A stretch of DNA of 64,000 nt, taken from Alphaproteobacteria bacterium (GTDB lineage Bacteria; Pseudomonadota; Alphaproteobacteria; Caulobacterales; Caulobacteraceae). Positions within the stretch are counted from its first letter, which is position 1, and each line of letters starts with the position of its first letter. The notes beneath the pieces were generated by a model, which was given only the letters and a program-made list of their open reading frames with translations, was not told the origin of the DNA and searched no databases. Made by a program: the position numbers and the translations under genes. Shown one piece after another: positions 40,215 through 49,059 of the stretch. The stretch is from contig JANYET010000045.1 of the NCBI GenBank assembly GCA_025359785.1, positions 50,682 through 114,681 on the forward strand, read 5' to 3'.

Positions 40215-40243
40215 TTGCTTTTTGCGGCGCACAATTCTATCTT
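40215..40243 (+). promoter_or_regulatory. Candidate sigma-70 promoter of greA
   Basis: TTGCTT, a 17-base spacer and TATCTT, 77 bases upstream of the greA start. The best promoter-like pair seen near this gene; no experimental support. Confidence 0.4.
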
Positions 40244-40319
40244 CTTTCCCCCCGGACGAATGCGCCCGCGGCCGGAAACTGCGAACTTCAAACTAGGGCG
40301 AACTCGAGTCACCATCCCC

Positions 40320-40793
40320 ATGGATAAAGTCCCGATGACCGGCGAGGGCTATCAGGCCCTCGACGAAGAGTTGAAGCGTCTGAAGACGATCGAGCGGCCG
40401 GCTGTCATCGCCGCGATCGGGGAGGCGCGTCTGCATGGCGACCTTTCCGAGAACGCCGAGTACCACGCCGCCAAGGACCGCCAGGGCTGGATCGAAGGCC
40501 AGATTGCCGAGATCGAAGACAAGATGGCGCGCGCCCAGGTGATCGATGTCTCGAAACTGTCGGGCAAGCAGATCAAGTTTGGCGCGACCGTCTCGGTGAT
40601 CGACGAGGACACCGAAGAACCGGCCCGCTACCAGATCGTCGGCGAGCACGAGGCCAACGTCCGCCAGGGCCGCGTCTCGATCACCTCGCCGATCGCGCGC
40701 GCGATGATCGGCAAGGAAAGTGGCGACGTGGTCGAGGTGACCACGCCGGGCGGGGTGAAGGCCTACGAGATCACCAAGGTGGAGTGGGTCTGA
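40320..40793 (+). CDS. greA: Transcription elongation factor GreA
   Basis: 157 aa. The N-terminal coiled coil ([37 protein letters not shown]) holds the acidic tip residues, and the C-terminal FKBP-like domain ([35 protein letters not shown]) is complete. GreA enters the RNA polymerase secondary channel and promotes cleavage of backtracked RNA. Its end overlaps the ELM1-family gene by 10 bases. Confidence 0.97.
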   Translation: MDKVPMTGEGYQALDEELKRLKTIERPAVIAAIGEARLHGDLSENAEYHAAKDRQGWIEGQIAEIEDKMARAQVIDVSKLSGKQIKFGATVSVIDEDTEEPARYQIVGEHEANVRQGRVSITSPIARAMIGKESGDVVEVTTPGGVKAYEITKVEWV

Positions 40794-41800
40794 CCCACGA
40801 ACCGGTGGCTGAGGACCGCTCCCCTCACCTGACCATCTGGGCCGTCTCCGACGGCCGCATCGGCATCGAGGCCCAGGTCCTGGGCCTTGCGGAAGCCGTG
40901 GCGCGCCAGCGGCCGGCGGTGGTGGTCGGCAAGCAGATCGGCTGGCGGTTCGGCCTGGGCCGCTTGCCCTGGCCGTTGATCCCGCCCGCGGCCCTGCGCG
41001 CCGACAGCCCGGTCGCCGCACCCTGGCCCGATATCTGGATCGCCGCCGGCCGCGCCAGCCTGCCACTGTCCACCCGCGTCAAGCGCTGGTCTGGCGGCCG
41101 GACCTTCGTGGTCCAAACACAGGATCCGCGCGGCGCGGCCGCGCGCTTCGACCTGGTCATCCCGCCGGCGCATGACGGCCTGACCGGCGACAACGTCGTG
41201 CCGATCGTCGGCGCCCCCAACCGCATGAACGCCGAGGGCTTCGCCCGCGACCGGCTGCGCTTCGGCGCGCGGATCGATCCCCTGCCGCACCCGCGCGTGG
41301 CGATGATCGTCGGTGGCAAATCGCATTCCCACGACCTGTCGCCCGACCGCGCCCGGCGCATGACCGCCGAGGTGGCGAGCGCGGTGGCGGCAGTGGGCGG
41401 CTCGCTGATGCTCAGCTTCACCCGCCGCACACCGCAGGCCGCCCGCGCGATCCTGACAAAGGGCCTGGCCGCCACGCCCGGGTGGATTTGGGACGACGAG
41501 GGCGACAATCCCTATTTCGCCTTCCTGGCCGCCGCCGACGTGATCCTGGTGACCGAGGACTCCACCAACCTGGCCACCGACGCGGCCACCACCGGCAAGC
41601 CGGTGCATGTGCTGGCCATGGACGGCGGCGGGCGCAAGTTCGACCGCTTTCACGAGGACCTGGTGCGCCGAGGCATCGCCCGGCGGTTCGGGGCCGCGCC
41701 CGACGGACTGGCCGCGACCTGGCGCTATCCACCGCTCGATGAGACCAATCGCGCCGCGCGCGAGCTGTTGCGCCGCTTCGACGCCCGCCCGGCGCGGTGA
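40784..41800 (+). CDS. ELM1/GtrOC1-family (mitochondrial-fission ELM1-like) protein
   Basis: 338 aa. It begins [25 protein letters not shown] and contains [31 protein letters not shown] and [22 protein letters not shown], the pattern of the DUF1022/ELM1 family, which resembles GT-B glycosyltransferases. The bacterial role is unproven; an envelope role is plausible. GTG start at 40784 inside the greA 3' end implies coupling. Confidence 0.85.
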   Translation: MGLTHEPVAEDRSPHLTIWAVSDGRIGIEAQVLGLAEAVARQRPAVVVGKQIGWRFGLGRLPWPLIPPAALRADSPVAAPWPDIWIAAGRASLPLSTRVKRWSGGRTFVVQTQDPRGAAARFDLVIPPAHDGLTGDNVVPIVGAPNRMNAEGFARDRLRFGARIDPLPHPRVAMIVGGKSHSHDLSPDRARRMTAEVASAVAAVGGSLMLSFTRRTPQAARAILTKGLAATPGWIWDDEGDNPYFAFLAAADVILVTEDSTNLATDAATTGKPVHVLAMDGGGRKFDRFHEDLVRRGIARRFGAAPDGLAATWRYPPLDETNRAARELLRRFDARPAR

Positions 41801-41910
41801 ACCCGACCGCGGCGCCCTTGCCTCATGGTAAACAAGGCCGCAATTTAGCAAGACTTTCGCAACACCCTCGCGGCATGGTGGCGCAAACCTTCTAGAGTCG
41901 GGGATTCCAC

Positions 41911-44034
41911 GTGGCGATTTTCTCTTTCGAGACGATGACGCAGGCGCAGGCCAACAGCTACCATGGCTCGGGTGTGCCGGGCGGCTCCGACTTCATCGTT
42001 TTCTCCACTGGCTCGGCCTCGCAGGCCACGGTGCTGTTCAACCCGCTGACCGTGAACGGCCCGCCGACCATCACGGTGGTCTACGGCGGCAACAGCCTGA
42101 CCTTCGCCGACGACACCACGACCATTCGCGGCCAGACCAGCCTGACGCTGTTCCCGGATAGCTCGCAACTGTTCATCGGCACCACCGGCAATGATGCCGA
42201 CACCGGCACGGCCGGCGCCGACGCGCTGTTCGGCGGGGACGGCAATGACACCCTGTCGGGCGCCGGCGGCAACGACCTGCTGCAAGGCAACCAGGGCGAC
42301 GACTCGCTGGCCGGCGGCTCCGGCCTCAACACCATCTTCGGCGGCCAGGGCGACGACACCATCGATCTGACGGGCGGCGGAACCTCGCCCACGGCCACCA
42401 ATTTCGCCCAGGGCAACCTCGGCAATGACACCATCACCGGCAGCGCCAACGCCGACCTGATCCTGGGCGGCAAGGGCGACGACAGTCTGGTGGGCGGCGG
42501 CGGCGCCGACGTTCTCGACGGCAACCTCGGCAACGACACGATCACCCAGACCGGCTCGGGCGCGTCCAGCCTGTTCGGCGAAGACGGCGATGACTCCCTG
42601 AACGCCAGTACGGCCACCGGCAACAATTCGCTGAGCGGCGGCAACGGGGATGACACGATCTCGAGCGGCCTGGGCAACGACACGATCGACGGCGGCGCCG
42701 GCAACGACAAGATCACCGACGCCGGCGGCAAGAACCTCATCACCGACACGACGGGCGCCAACACCATCACCGCCTCCGGCTCGGGCGGCAGCACCATCAC
42801 CTCCGGCACGGGCGCCGACTCGATCACCTCCGGCACGGGCGCCGATCTGATCAACGCGGGCGACGGGAACAACACGATCACCGACGGCGGCGGCGCGAAC
42901 AGCATCACGACCGGCATCGGCACGGACTCCATCACCACCGCCGGCGGTAACGACAGCATCTCGTCGGGCGACGGCAACGACACCGTCATCTCTGGCAGCG
43001 GCACGGATACCGTGGACGCCGGGGCCGGCAACGACATCATCACCATGGGCGGCGGCGGATCGGTCAGCGGCGGCGCGGGCGACGACACGATCAGCGGCGC
43101 GGTGGCCTCCAGCACGCTCGACGGCGGCGCGGGCGACGACAGCATCTCTTCGGGCGCGGGGTCCGACACCATCATGCTCGGCGAGGGTAACAACACCCTG
43201 ACCGACACTGGCGGCAGCAACACCGTCACCGCCGGAGCCGGCAACGACACCGTGACCTTGTCCGGTCCGGGCGGCGACAACATCAATCTCGGCGACGGCA
43301 CGAATGTCGCGACCGATACGAGCGCGGCGGGCGACACCATTACCGGCGGCTCCGGCATCGACACCATCACCACCGGGGCCGGCAGCGACTCGATCAACTC
43401 CGGCGCGGGCAACGACTCGATTTCCTCCGGCGCGGGCACCGACATCCTCAACGGCGGGGCCGGCAACGACACGATCGCCTTCACCGGCCAGGGCGGCGTC
43501 CAGGGCGGCGACGGCAACGACACCATCACCGGCGGGGCCATCGCCTCGGTGGTCGATGGCGGCGCGGGCGACGACTCCATCACCATGGGCGCGGGCAGCG
43601 ACACCATCACCGGCGGCTCCGGCAACGACACCATTGTCGCCGGCGGCGGCCACGACCTGATCTCCGGCGGCGGCGGCGCCGATGTCTTCGTGTTCGCCGC
43701 GCCGGATTCGCTGGTCAATGCCGGGATCAACGGCATCGAGGTGATCACCGACTGGGTCTCCACGGACGCCCTGAAGGTGGCCGCGGTCGGGACCGGGGTA
43801 ACCTTCTATCACAACGACACCCTGACAGCCTCGACGTTCGGCGGCGCGGTCACGGCGGCCAATACCCAGATCGCCACAACGCACGCCGGCGACAAGTATG
43901 CTGCGGTTCAGGTGGGCTCCGACGTGATCGTGTTTATCGACAGCAACGCCAGCGGCACCATCACCACGGCCGACGACGCGATCCTGCTGACCGGCCGCAC
44001 GCTCGCCGACATCGCCGCCACCAACTTCATCTAG
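41911..44034 (+). CDS. RTX-repeat (hemolysin-type calcium-binding) secreted protein
   Basis: 707 aa. A non-repeat N-terminal segment of about 85 residues is followed by roughly 500 residues of degenerate nonapeptide repeats of the GGxGxDxx type (GGDGNDTLSGAGGNDLL, GGAGDDSISSGAGSD), then a C-terminal domain of about 110 residues (FVFAAPDSLVNAGINGIEVITDW) like the usual type I secretion end. Acidic, no signal peptide and no Cys seen. Probably a surface or extracellular structural protein that folds on calcium. No type I exporter genes are in the window. GTG start at 41911; a terminator follows. Confidence 0.9.
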   Translation: MAIFSFETMTQAQANSYHGSGVPGGSDFIVFSTGSASQATVLFNPLTVNGPPTITVVYGGNSLTFADDTTTIRGQTSLTLFPDSSQLFIGTTGNDADTGTAGADALFGGDGNDTLSGAGGNDLLQGNQGDDSLAGGSGLNTIFGGQGDDTIDLTGGGTSPTATNFAQGNLGNDTITGSANADLILGGKGDDSLVGGGGADVLDGNLGNDTITQTGSGASSLFGEDGDDSLNASTATGNNSLSGGNGDDTISSGLGNDTIDGGAGNDKITDAGGKNLITDTTGANTITASGSGGSTITSGTGADSITSGTGADLINAGDGNNTITDGGGANSITTGIGTDSITTAGGNDSISSGDGNDTVISGSGTDTVDAGAGNDIITMGGGGSVSGGAGDDTISGAVASSTLDGGAGDDSISSGAGSDTIMLGEGNNTLTDTGGSNTVTAGAGNDTVTLSGPGGDNINLGDGTNVATDTSAAGDTITGGSGIDTITTGAGSDSINSGAGNDSISSGAGTDILNGGAGNDTIAFTGQGGVQGGDGNDTITGGAIASVVDGGAGDDSITMGAGSDTITGGSGNDTIVAGGGHDLISGGGGADVFVFAAPDSLVNAGINGIEVITDWVSTDALKVAAVGTGVTFYHNDTLTASTFGGAVTAANTQIATTHAGDKYAAVQVGSDVIVFIDSNASGTITTADDAILLTGRTLADIAATNFI

Positions 44035-44060
44035 GCCGGCGCCTCATTTCGACCTCGCGG

Positions 44061-44086
44061 GGGCCGCTCTTCGGAGCGGCCCTTTG
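44061..44086 (+). terminator. Terminator of the RTX gene
   Basis: Stem GGGCCGCTC / GAGCGGCCC with a stable TTCG loop, then TTT. Separates the RTX gene from pseG. Confidence 0.8.
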
Positions 44087-44137
44087 CATAGGGGCTAGGG
44101 CGCGGCCCGCGAGTCGCCTGGAGGGTGAGAGAGGATC

Positions 44138-45172
44138 ATGAGCGGCCCGGCCATCCTGTTCGTCGTCGACGCCGGCCCCGCGGTGGGCGGCGGCCATGTC
44201 CTGCGCTCGCTGACCCTGGCGACCGCGCTGGAGGGCCAGGGCGCGAACTGCCGGTTCCTCGCCCCGCCGGCGGTCGCCGCGATCCTCACCGCCTTCGCCC
44301 CGAGCATGGGCCAGGTCACGGCGGTGTCGAGCCAGGCCGGCGACCTCGCCGACGCCATCGCGCCGGAGCGGTTCGACGCGGTGGTCTTCGACCACTATGG
44401 CCTGGCCGAGAGCGACCACCGGGCCATGGGCCAGGACAAGCCCGCCCTGGTCATCGACGACCTCGCCGACCGGCCGCTGGGCGCGGACCTGGTGCTGGAT
44501 TCCGGGCCGGCCCGGCGCGCCGTGGACTACAACGGCCTGATCTCCGACGACACCCGCCTGCTCCTGGGTCCGCAGTACGCGCCGGTCCGGCCGGAATTCG
44601 CCGCGCTGCGCGATCAGGCGCTGGCCTGGCGCGGCGAGCCGGTGGGCCGGGTGCTGGTGTCGCTGGGCCTGACCGACCTCGACGGGATTACCGGCCGCGT
44701 GGTCGAGCGGCTGCGGCCCAAGGTGAGCGACGTCGGCATTGACATCGTCCTGGGGGCGGACGCGCCAAGCCTGCCCAGCCTGACCAAGATCGCCCGGCGC
44801 GACACCCGGATCCTGCTGCACATCGACACCCCGCACATGGCGCGGCTGACCGCGGAGGCGGACGTGGCGATCGGCGCGGCCGGCTCCTCGGCCTGGGAGC
44901 GCTGCGCGCTCGGCCTGCCGACCCTGATGCTGGTGGTGGCGGAAAACCAGCGGGCGGCGGCCAATTCGCTCGCCGAGCGCGAGGCGGCCCTGGTGGTGGA
45001 CGCCGACGCCACCGACTTCGACGCGCTGTTCGACCGCGCGCTCACCCGGCTGACCACCGACGCGGGTCTGCGCCGCCAGCTGGCCGCCGCCAGCGCCGCG
45101 ATCTGCGACGGCCAGGGCGCGCCCAGGGTCGCCGAGGCCTTCCTGAAGATGATCGCCGCGCGCGCGAGCTGA
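44138..45172 (+). CDS. pseG: UDP-2,4-diacetamido-trideoxy-altropyranose hydrolase (PseG-like)
   Basis: 344 aa. It removes UDP in the fourth step of CMP-pseudaminic acid synthesis. The GT-B-like N-terminus has the family loop AGPAVGGGHVLRSLTLA. The rest has FDAVVFDHYGL, LVIDDLADRPLGADLVLD, LLGPQYAPVRPEF and the C-terminal IGAAGSSAWERCALGLPTLMLV. Pseudaminic acid decorates flagellin in Caulobacter relatives. pseI lies 11 kb downstream on the other strand; pseB, pseC, pseF and pseH are not in the window. Confidence 0.88.
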   Translation: MSGPAILFVVDAGPAVGGGHVLRSLTLATALEGQGANCRFLAPPAVAAILTAFAPSMGQVTAVSSQAGDLADAIAPERFDAVVFDHYGLAESDHRAMGQDKPALVIDDLADRPLGADLVLDSGPARRAVDYNGLISDDTRLLLGPQYAPVRPEFAALRDQALAWRGEPVGRVLVSLGLTDLDGITGRVVERLRPKVSDVGIDIVLGADAPSLPSLTKIARRDTRILLHIDTPHMARLTAEADVAIGAAGSSAWERCALGLPTLMLVVAENQRAAANSLAEREAALVVDADATDFDALFDRALTRLTTDAGLRRQLAAASAAICDGQGAPRVAEAFLKMIAARAS

Positions 45173-45186
45173 ACGCCATAGCCGCC

Positions 45187-45202
45187 CTAATCCGCCGTTA
45201 AC
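45187..45202. promoter_or_regulatory. CtrA-like box (CTAA-N7-TTAAC)
   Basis: One mismatch from the CtrA consensus TTAA-N7-TTAAC, 50 bases upstream of the aminotransferase start and just after pseG. Location is attractive for a polar or flagellar gene, evidence is weak. Confidence 0.3.
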
Positions 45203-45251
45203 CGCAACCGTGCTGCCTTGTCCGCTGGAATGTCTCCGGAAGGACGCCCGC

Positions 45252-46394
45252 TTGGCGCTGCCCCACGTACGGCCGAAGGACGATGCGGCCCCGCAAAGCG
45301 ATGCGCGGGCGAGCGTCGCGGTGGCGCGGCCGCGCCTGCCCGCCGCCGAGGCGATCCTGCCCTATCTGGAACGTATCGACGCGGCCCGCTGGTACTCGAA
45401 CTTCGGCCCCTTGCTCACCGAGTTCGAGCAGCGGATGGCGGACCGCTTCGGCGGCCAGGCCGCCGTGACCACCGTCACCAATGCCACCCAGGCGCTGTCG
45501 TTGACGCTGCAGGCCATGGATCTGGCGCCTGGCAGCTACGTGGTGCTGCCCGCCTGGACCTTCGTGGCGACGGCTCATGCGGTGACCCAGGCCGGCCTCG
45601 TCCCCTGGTTCCTCGACGTCGATCCGGTGACCTGGATGCTCGACCCCGACCAGGTCGCCGACCTGGCGCGGGACCTCAACGCCGAGGTCGGCGCGGTGAT
45701 CCCGGTCTGCGCCTTCGGGGCCATGCCGGACGTGGACAGGTGGCTGGCGTTCCGCGAGGCGACCGGCGTGCCGGTTGTGCTGGACGCCGCGGCCGCCTTC
45801 GACACCCTGTTCGACGCCCGCCTGCCCGCCGTGGTCAGCCTGCACGCCACCAAGGTGCTGGGCCTGGGCGAAGGCGGCATGCTGGTCACCGAGGACGCCG
45901 CGCTGGCGCTGAAGGTGCGGCAGCTGACCACCTTCGGGTTCATGGGCAGCCGCGAGAGCCTGATGCCGGCGACCAACGCCAAGCTGTCGGAATATGCCGC
46001 CGCGGTGGGCCTCGCGGCCCTGGACAGCTGGCCGGGCGACCGCCTCCGCTGGATGCGCACCGCCCAGATGCTGCGGATCGCCCTGATCGGCCGGCCCGAG
46101 GTGAAGTTCCAGGAGGGCTGGGGCTCGAGCTGGGTGACCAGTGTCTGCACCGTCGGCCTGCCCGACCGTTCGGCCGCGGCCGTGGCGCGCGCCCTGCGCG
46201 AGGACGGCGTCGACACGCGGGCGTGGTGGGGCGGCGGCTGCCAGACGACACCGGCCTTCGCCGATGCGCGCCGCGAGCCCCTGCCGGTCACCGAAAGGCT
46301 GGCCGCCTCGACGCTGGGCCTGCCGTTCTTCATCGACATGGACGCGGGCGAGATCGCCCATGTGGCCGACGCGCTCGGCCGGGCCTTGGGCTAG
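45252..46394 (+). CDS. DegT/DnrJ/EryC1/StrS-family sugar aminotransferase
   Basis: 380 aa PLP enzyme. The N-terminus WYSNFGPLLTEFEQRMADRFG, the cofactor region TVTNATQALSLTLQAM, LPAWTFVATAHAV and the PLP lysine in SLHATKVLGLGEGGML are in order. It transfers an amino group to a nucleotide-linked keto sugar. The start differs from typical PseC, so it may make a 4-amino sugar other than the Pse precursor. The TTG at 45252 has GGAAGGA at good spacing, better than the GTG/TTG codons upstream. Confidence 0.88.
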   Translation: MALPHVRPKDDAAPQSDARASVAVARPRLPAAEAILPYLERIDAARWYSNFGPLLTEFEQRMADRFGGQAAVTTVTNATQALSLTLQAMDLAPGSYVVLPAWTFVATAHAVTQAGLVPWFLDVDPVTWMLDPDQVADLARDLNAEVGAVIPVCAFGAMPDVDRWLAFREATGVPVVLDAAAAFDTLFDARLPAVVSLHATKVLGLGEGGMLVTEDAALALKVRQLTTFGFMGSRESLMPATNAKLSEYAAAVGLAALDSWPGDRLRWMRTAQMLRIALIGRPEVKFQEGWGSSWVTSVCTVGLPDRSAAAVARALREDGVDTRAWWGGGCQTTPAFADARREPLPVTERLAASTLGLPFFIDMDAGEIAHVADALGRALG

Positions 46395-46451
46395 TGTCCG
46401 TACGCAACTGATCACAGCGATATTTCCGGAGAATTCCATCGCATAAAACTC

Positions 46452-46566
46452 TGTCATCCCGGCCGCAGCGAAGCGGAGAGCCGGGACCCAGGGGATCAAG
46501 CTGTGCGGTGGCTCCTGGGTCCCGGCTCTGCAGCTCACAAGCGCGAGCTTTCGGCCGGAATGACAG
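46452..46566. repeat. Palindromic intergenic repeat B2
   Basis: About 115 bases with inverted ends TGTCATCCCGGCC and GGCCGGAATGACA, and inverted internal GCCGGGACCCAGG / CCTGGGTCCCGGC. The same family as B1 (37744). It splits the aminotransferase and glycosyltransferase genes; a folded RNA copy would form a long hairpin. Confidence 0.85.
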
Positions 46567-46680
46567 GCCTATCTGCAAATCCAATCGAGTCCGGGCCCGA
46601 GGCTGCCAGCCTTTCGGCGATATGGTTAATCGCTCCGAAAGTGTTTCGGCCCGATCCTGACGGCTCCTCGGGAGTCCGTG

Positions 46681-48396
46681 ATGCCGCTGGCCGCCAACCT
46701 TCCCGCCTACGATCCGCAGGTCGAGGTCGAGCTGGCGCAGGCCGAGGTGCTGGGCGGGCGGGCGCAACGCGCCATAGGTCGCCTCGAGACCGTGCTGCAA
46801 GCCGCGCCCGACCAGATCGTGGCGGCCTACTGGCTGGCCGCCGCCCGCGGCGCGGCGGGCGATTGGTCGGGTTTCAACACCGGCCTGCAGATGGCGCGCA
46901 ACAGCCACTCCCTGGGCGTCATCGCCCACGCGGGGGGCGACGTGGCCGCCCTGCTGAGCGATCCGGACTATGCCAAGCAGGTGGGCGATGCGCTCTACGG
47001 AGCCCACAACGTCGCCGTGGCCTCGGCGGCCTACGCCTGCGCGGCGGCCGCGCCCGGCGCCTCACCCATGGCCATGCTGAGCTATGGCCTGTCGCTGCAG
47101 CATCAGGGCCGCACCGACGAAGCCCTGGCGGCCTTCGTCAGCGCCTGCGAGGCCTTTCCGCAGTCGCCGGTGATCCGCAGCTTCCTGCTCTACATCCTCT
47201 TCCATGTGGACGACGGCGTGCGCCGCCATGCGGAGGAGGCGACCCGCTGGAGCCAGGCCTATGCAGCCCAGCCGCTGCCGCGCGCCACCGACTTCCCGAA
47301 CCGCCCCCTGGAGGGCCGGCGTCTGCGGATCGGCTATGTGGCGCCGGGCCTGGGCAACCAGCTGCGTCAGTTCCTGGTCCCGGTTCTGGAAAACCACGAC
47401 CGCGAAACCACCCATATCACCGTCTATACGAACGCCCCCGCGCCCTTCGAGGTCCCGGCCGACACAGTGCGGGTGCTGGGCGAGATGAGCGACACTGACG
47501 CCGCGCGCCTGGTGCGCAAGGACCGCATCGACATCCTGATCGACCTGTGGGGCCACACCTCGGGAAGCCGGCTGGGGATGTTCGGCCTGAAGCCGGCCCC
47601 GATCCAGGTTTCGTGGATGAACTACGTTCAGACCACCGGCATGCCGGCCATGGACTATGTCCTGCACCCCGACGGGTTCATCGTTCCCGGCGCGCAGGCG
47701 CATATGGTGGAGACCATCTGGCCGATCGGGCCGGTGATGTCGCCGTTCCGGCCGGACCCGCGCCCCGACCCCTCGCCGACGCCGGCCAAGGCGGCCGGCT
47801 TCGTGACCTTCGCCAGCTATAACCATCCGATCCGACTGAACGATCAGACCCTGGAGGCGTGGGCGCGCATCCTGCTGCGTACGCCAGGATCACGGCTGAT
47901 CCTGCGCTACCGCTACTATGTCGACGAGGTGCTGCAGAACGTCACCCTGATGCGCTTCGCCGCGCGCGGCGTCGCGCCCGACCGCATCCAGTTCCACGGC
48001 CAGATCGCCCAGCCCGACTACTATCGGTCCTACGCCGAGATCGACATCGCGCTCGATCCCGCGCCCTGCCCCGGCGGCACCACCAGCATGGACGCGGTGG
48101 CCAACGGCGTGCCGGTCCTGACCTTCGCGGGCCAGGACTACTATTCGCGCACCGGTATCGTGGCGGTGGGGCCCCTCGGCCTCGATGAGCTGATCACCTA
48201 TTCCTGGGACGACTACGTGGACCGCGCCGTGGAACTGGCCTCGGACATCCCGGCGCTCGACGCGCTGCGGGCCCGCGTGCGGAGCGCCTTCGACGCCTCG
48301 GCGCGCTGCGACGATCTCGGGTTCACCCGGATGATCGAGGGCGAGTTCCGCAAGATGTTCGCGCTGTGGCGCGAGCGGCGAGAGGCCGGTCGCTGA
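46681..48396 (+). CDS. TPR-containing O-GlcNAc-transferase-like (SPINDLY/GT41-type) glycosyltransferase
   Basis: 571 aa. The N-terminal ~200 residues are helical repeats of TPR type (ELAQAEVLGGRAQRAIGRLETVL, LSYGLSLQHQGRTDEALAAFVSAC). The C-terminal GT-B half has RRLRIGYVAPGLGNQL, DILIDLWGHTSGSRLGMF, APIQVSWMNYVQTTGM, MDYVLHPDGF and LDPAPCPGGTTSMDAVANGVPVLTF, the OGT catalytic core. It probably transfers sugar to Ser/Thr of a protein, flagellin being the obvious candidate given pseG and pseI. GGGAG precedes ATG 46681; a GTG one codon earlier is possible. Confidence 0.9.
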   Translation: MPLAANLPAYDPQVEVELAQAEVLGGRAQRAIGRLETVLQAAPDQIVAAYWLAAARGAAGDWSGFNTGLQMARNSHSLGVIAHAGGDVAALLSDPDYAKQVGDALYGAHNVAVASAAYACAAAAPGASPMAMLSYGLSLQHQGRTDEALAAFVSACEAFPQSPVIRSFLLYILFHVDDGVRRHAEEATRWSQAYAAQPLPRATDFPNRPLEGRRLRIGYVAPGLGNQLRQFLVPVLENHDRETTHITVYTNAPAPFEVPADTVRVLGEMSDTDAARLVRKDRIDILIDLWGHTSGSRLGMFGLKPAPIQVSWMNYVQTTGMPAMDYVLHPDGFIVPGAQAHMVETIWPIGPVMSPFRPDPRPDPSPTPAKAAGFVTFASYNHPIRLNDQTLEAWARILLRTPGSRLILRYRYYVDEVLQNVTLMRFAARGVAPDRIQFHGQIAQPDYYRSYAEIDIALDPAPCPGGTTSMDAVANGVPVLTFAGQDYYSRTGIVAVGPLGLDELITYSWDDYVDRAVELASDIPALDALRARVRSAFDASARCDDLGFTRMIEGEFRKMFALWRERREAGR

Positions 48397-48399
48397 GCC

Positions 48400-49059
48400 A
48401 TGGGCGACGTGGTGATCTTCGGCTCGGGCCAGGTGGCGGAGGTGATCTGCCACTACCTGACGCATGAGAGCGATCACCGGGTCGTGGGCTTCACGGTCGA
48501 TGGGGCCTATCTCAAAGACGACAAGCTCATAGGCCTGCCCGTCGTGCCGTTCGAGACGGTCGAAACCGTGTTTCCCCCGGCCAGCCACGGCATCTATGTG
48601 GCGATGAGCTTTCGCGGGCTGAACGCACCCCGGGCCGCCAAGCTGGGCGAGGCCGAGGCCAAGGGCTACGCCGCCATCGGCCACATCAGCCCGCGCGCCG
48701 TCGTCCCACCGGGCTTCGTCGCCAAGCCCAATACCTTCATCATGGAGCACAACACCATCCAGCCGTTCGTGGAGATCGGCCGGGACACCATCATCTGGTC
48801 GGGCAACCATATCGGCCACCACTCGACGATCGGCGACCACTGCTTCCTGGCCTCGCACGTGGTGGTCTCGGGGGCCGTCACCATCGGCGACAACTGCTTC
48901 ATCGGCGTCAACGCCACCCTGCGCGACAACATCAGCCTGGGCGCGCGCTGCATCGTGGGCGCGGGCGCGCTGGTGCTGAAGAGCGCGCCGGCCGCCACCG
49001 TCTTTCCGGGCCAGGGCACCGAGCCCGCCAAGGTCACCAGCGACAGGATCCGGCTCTAG
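48400..49059 (+). CDS. NeuD/PglD-type sugar acyltransferase (left-handed beta helix)
   Basis: 219 aa. An N-terminal Rossmann-like domain (VVIFGSGQVAEVICHYL) precedes hexapeptide repeats (TIGDHCFLASHVVVSGAVTIGDNCFIGVNATL split across the helix). The catalytic His is probably in NHIGHHSTIG. Such enzymes acetylate or formylate nucleotide amino sugars or sialic-type acids. It starts 3 bases after the glycosyltransferase stop, and its own stop shares a base with the next start. Confidence 0.85.
   Translation: MGDVVIFGSGQVAEVICHYLTHESDHRVVGFTVDGAYLKDDKLIGLPVVPFETVETVFPPASHGIYVAMSFRGLNAPRAAKLGEAEAKGYAAIGHISPRAVVPPGFVAKPNTFIMEHNTIQPFVEIGRDTIIWSGNHIGHHSTIGDHCFLASHVVVSGAVTIGDNCFIGVNATLRDNISLGARCIVGAGALVLKSAPAATVFPGQGTEPAKVTSDRIRL

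Noticed and set aside
42180..43690. Possible CRISPR or DNA tandem-repeat array
   Set aside because: The periodicity follows the protein nonapeptide repeats, units vary, and there are no spacers; no cas genes are present. No CRISPR array was found anywhere in the window.
41845..43884. 679-residue frame opposite the RTX gene, with repeats of its own
   Set aside because: Its VxxGxxGDGVxA periodicity is only the reverse reading of the RTX repeats.
45210..45251. Longer N-terminus for the DegT-type aminotransferase
   Set aside because: The TTG at 45252 has a strong GGAAGGA site, while the upstream start has none.
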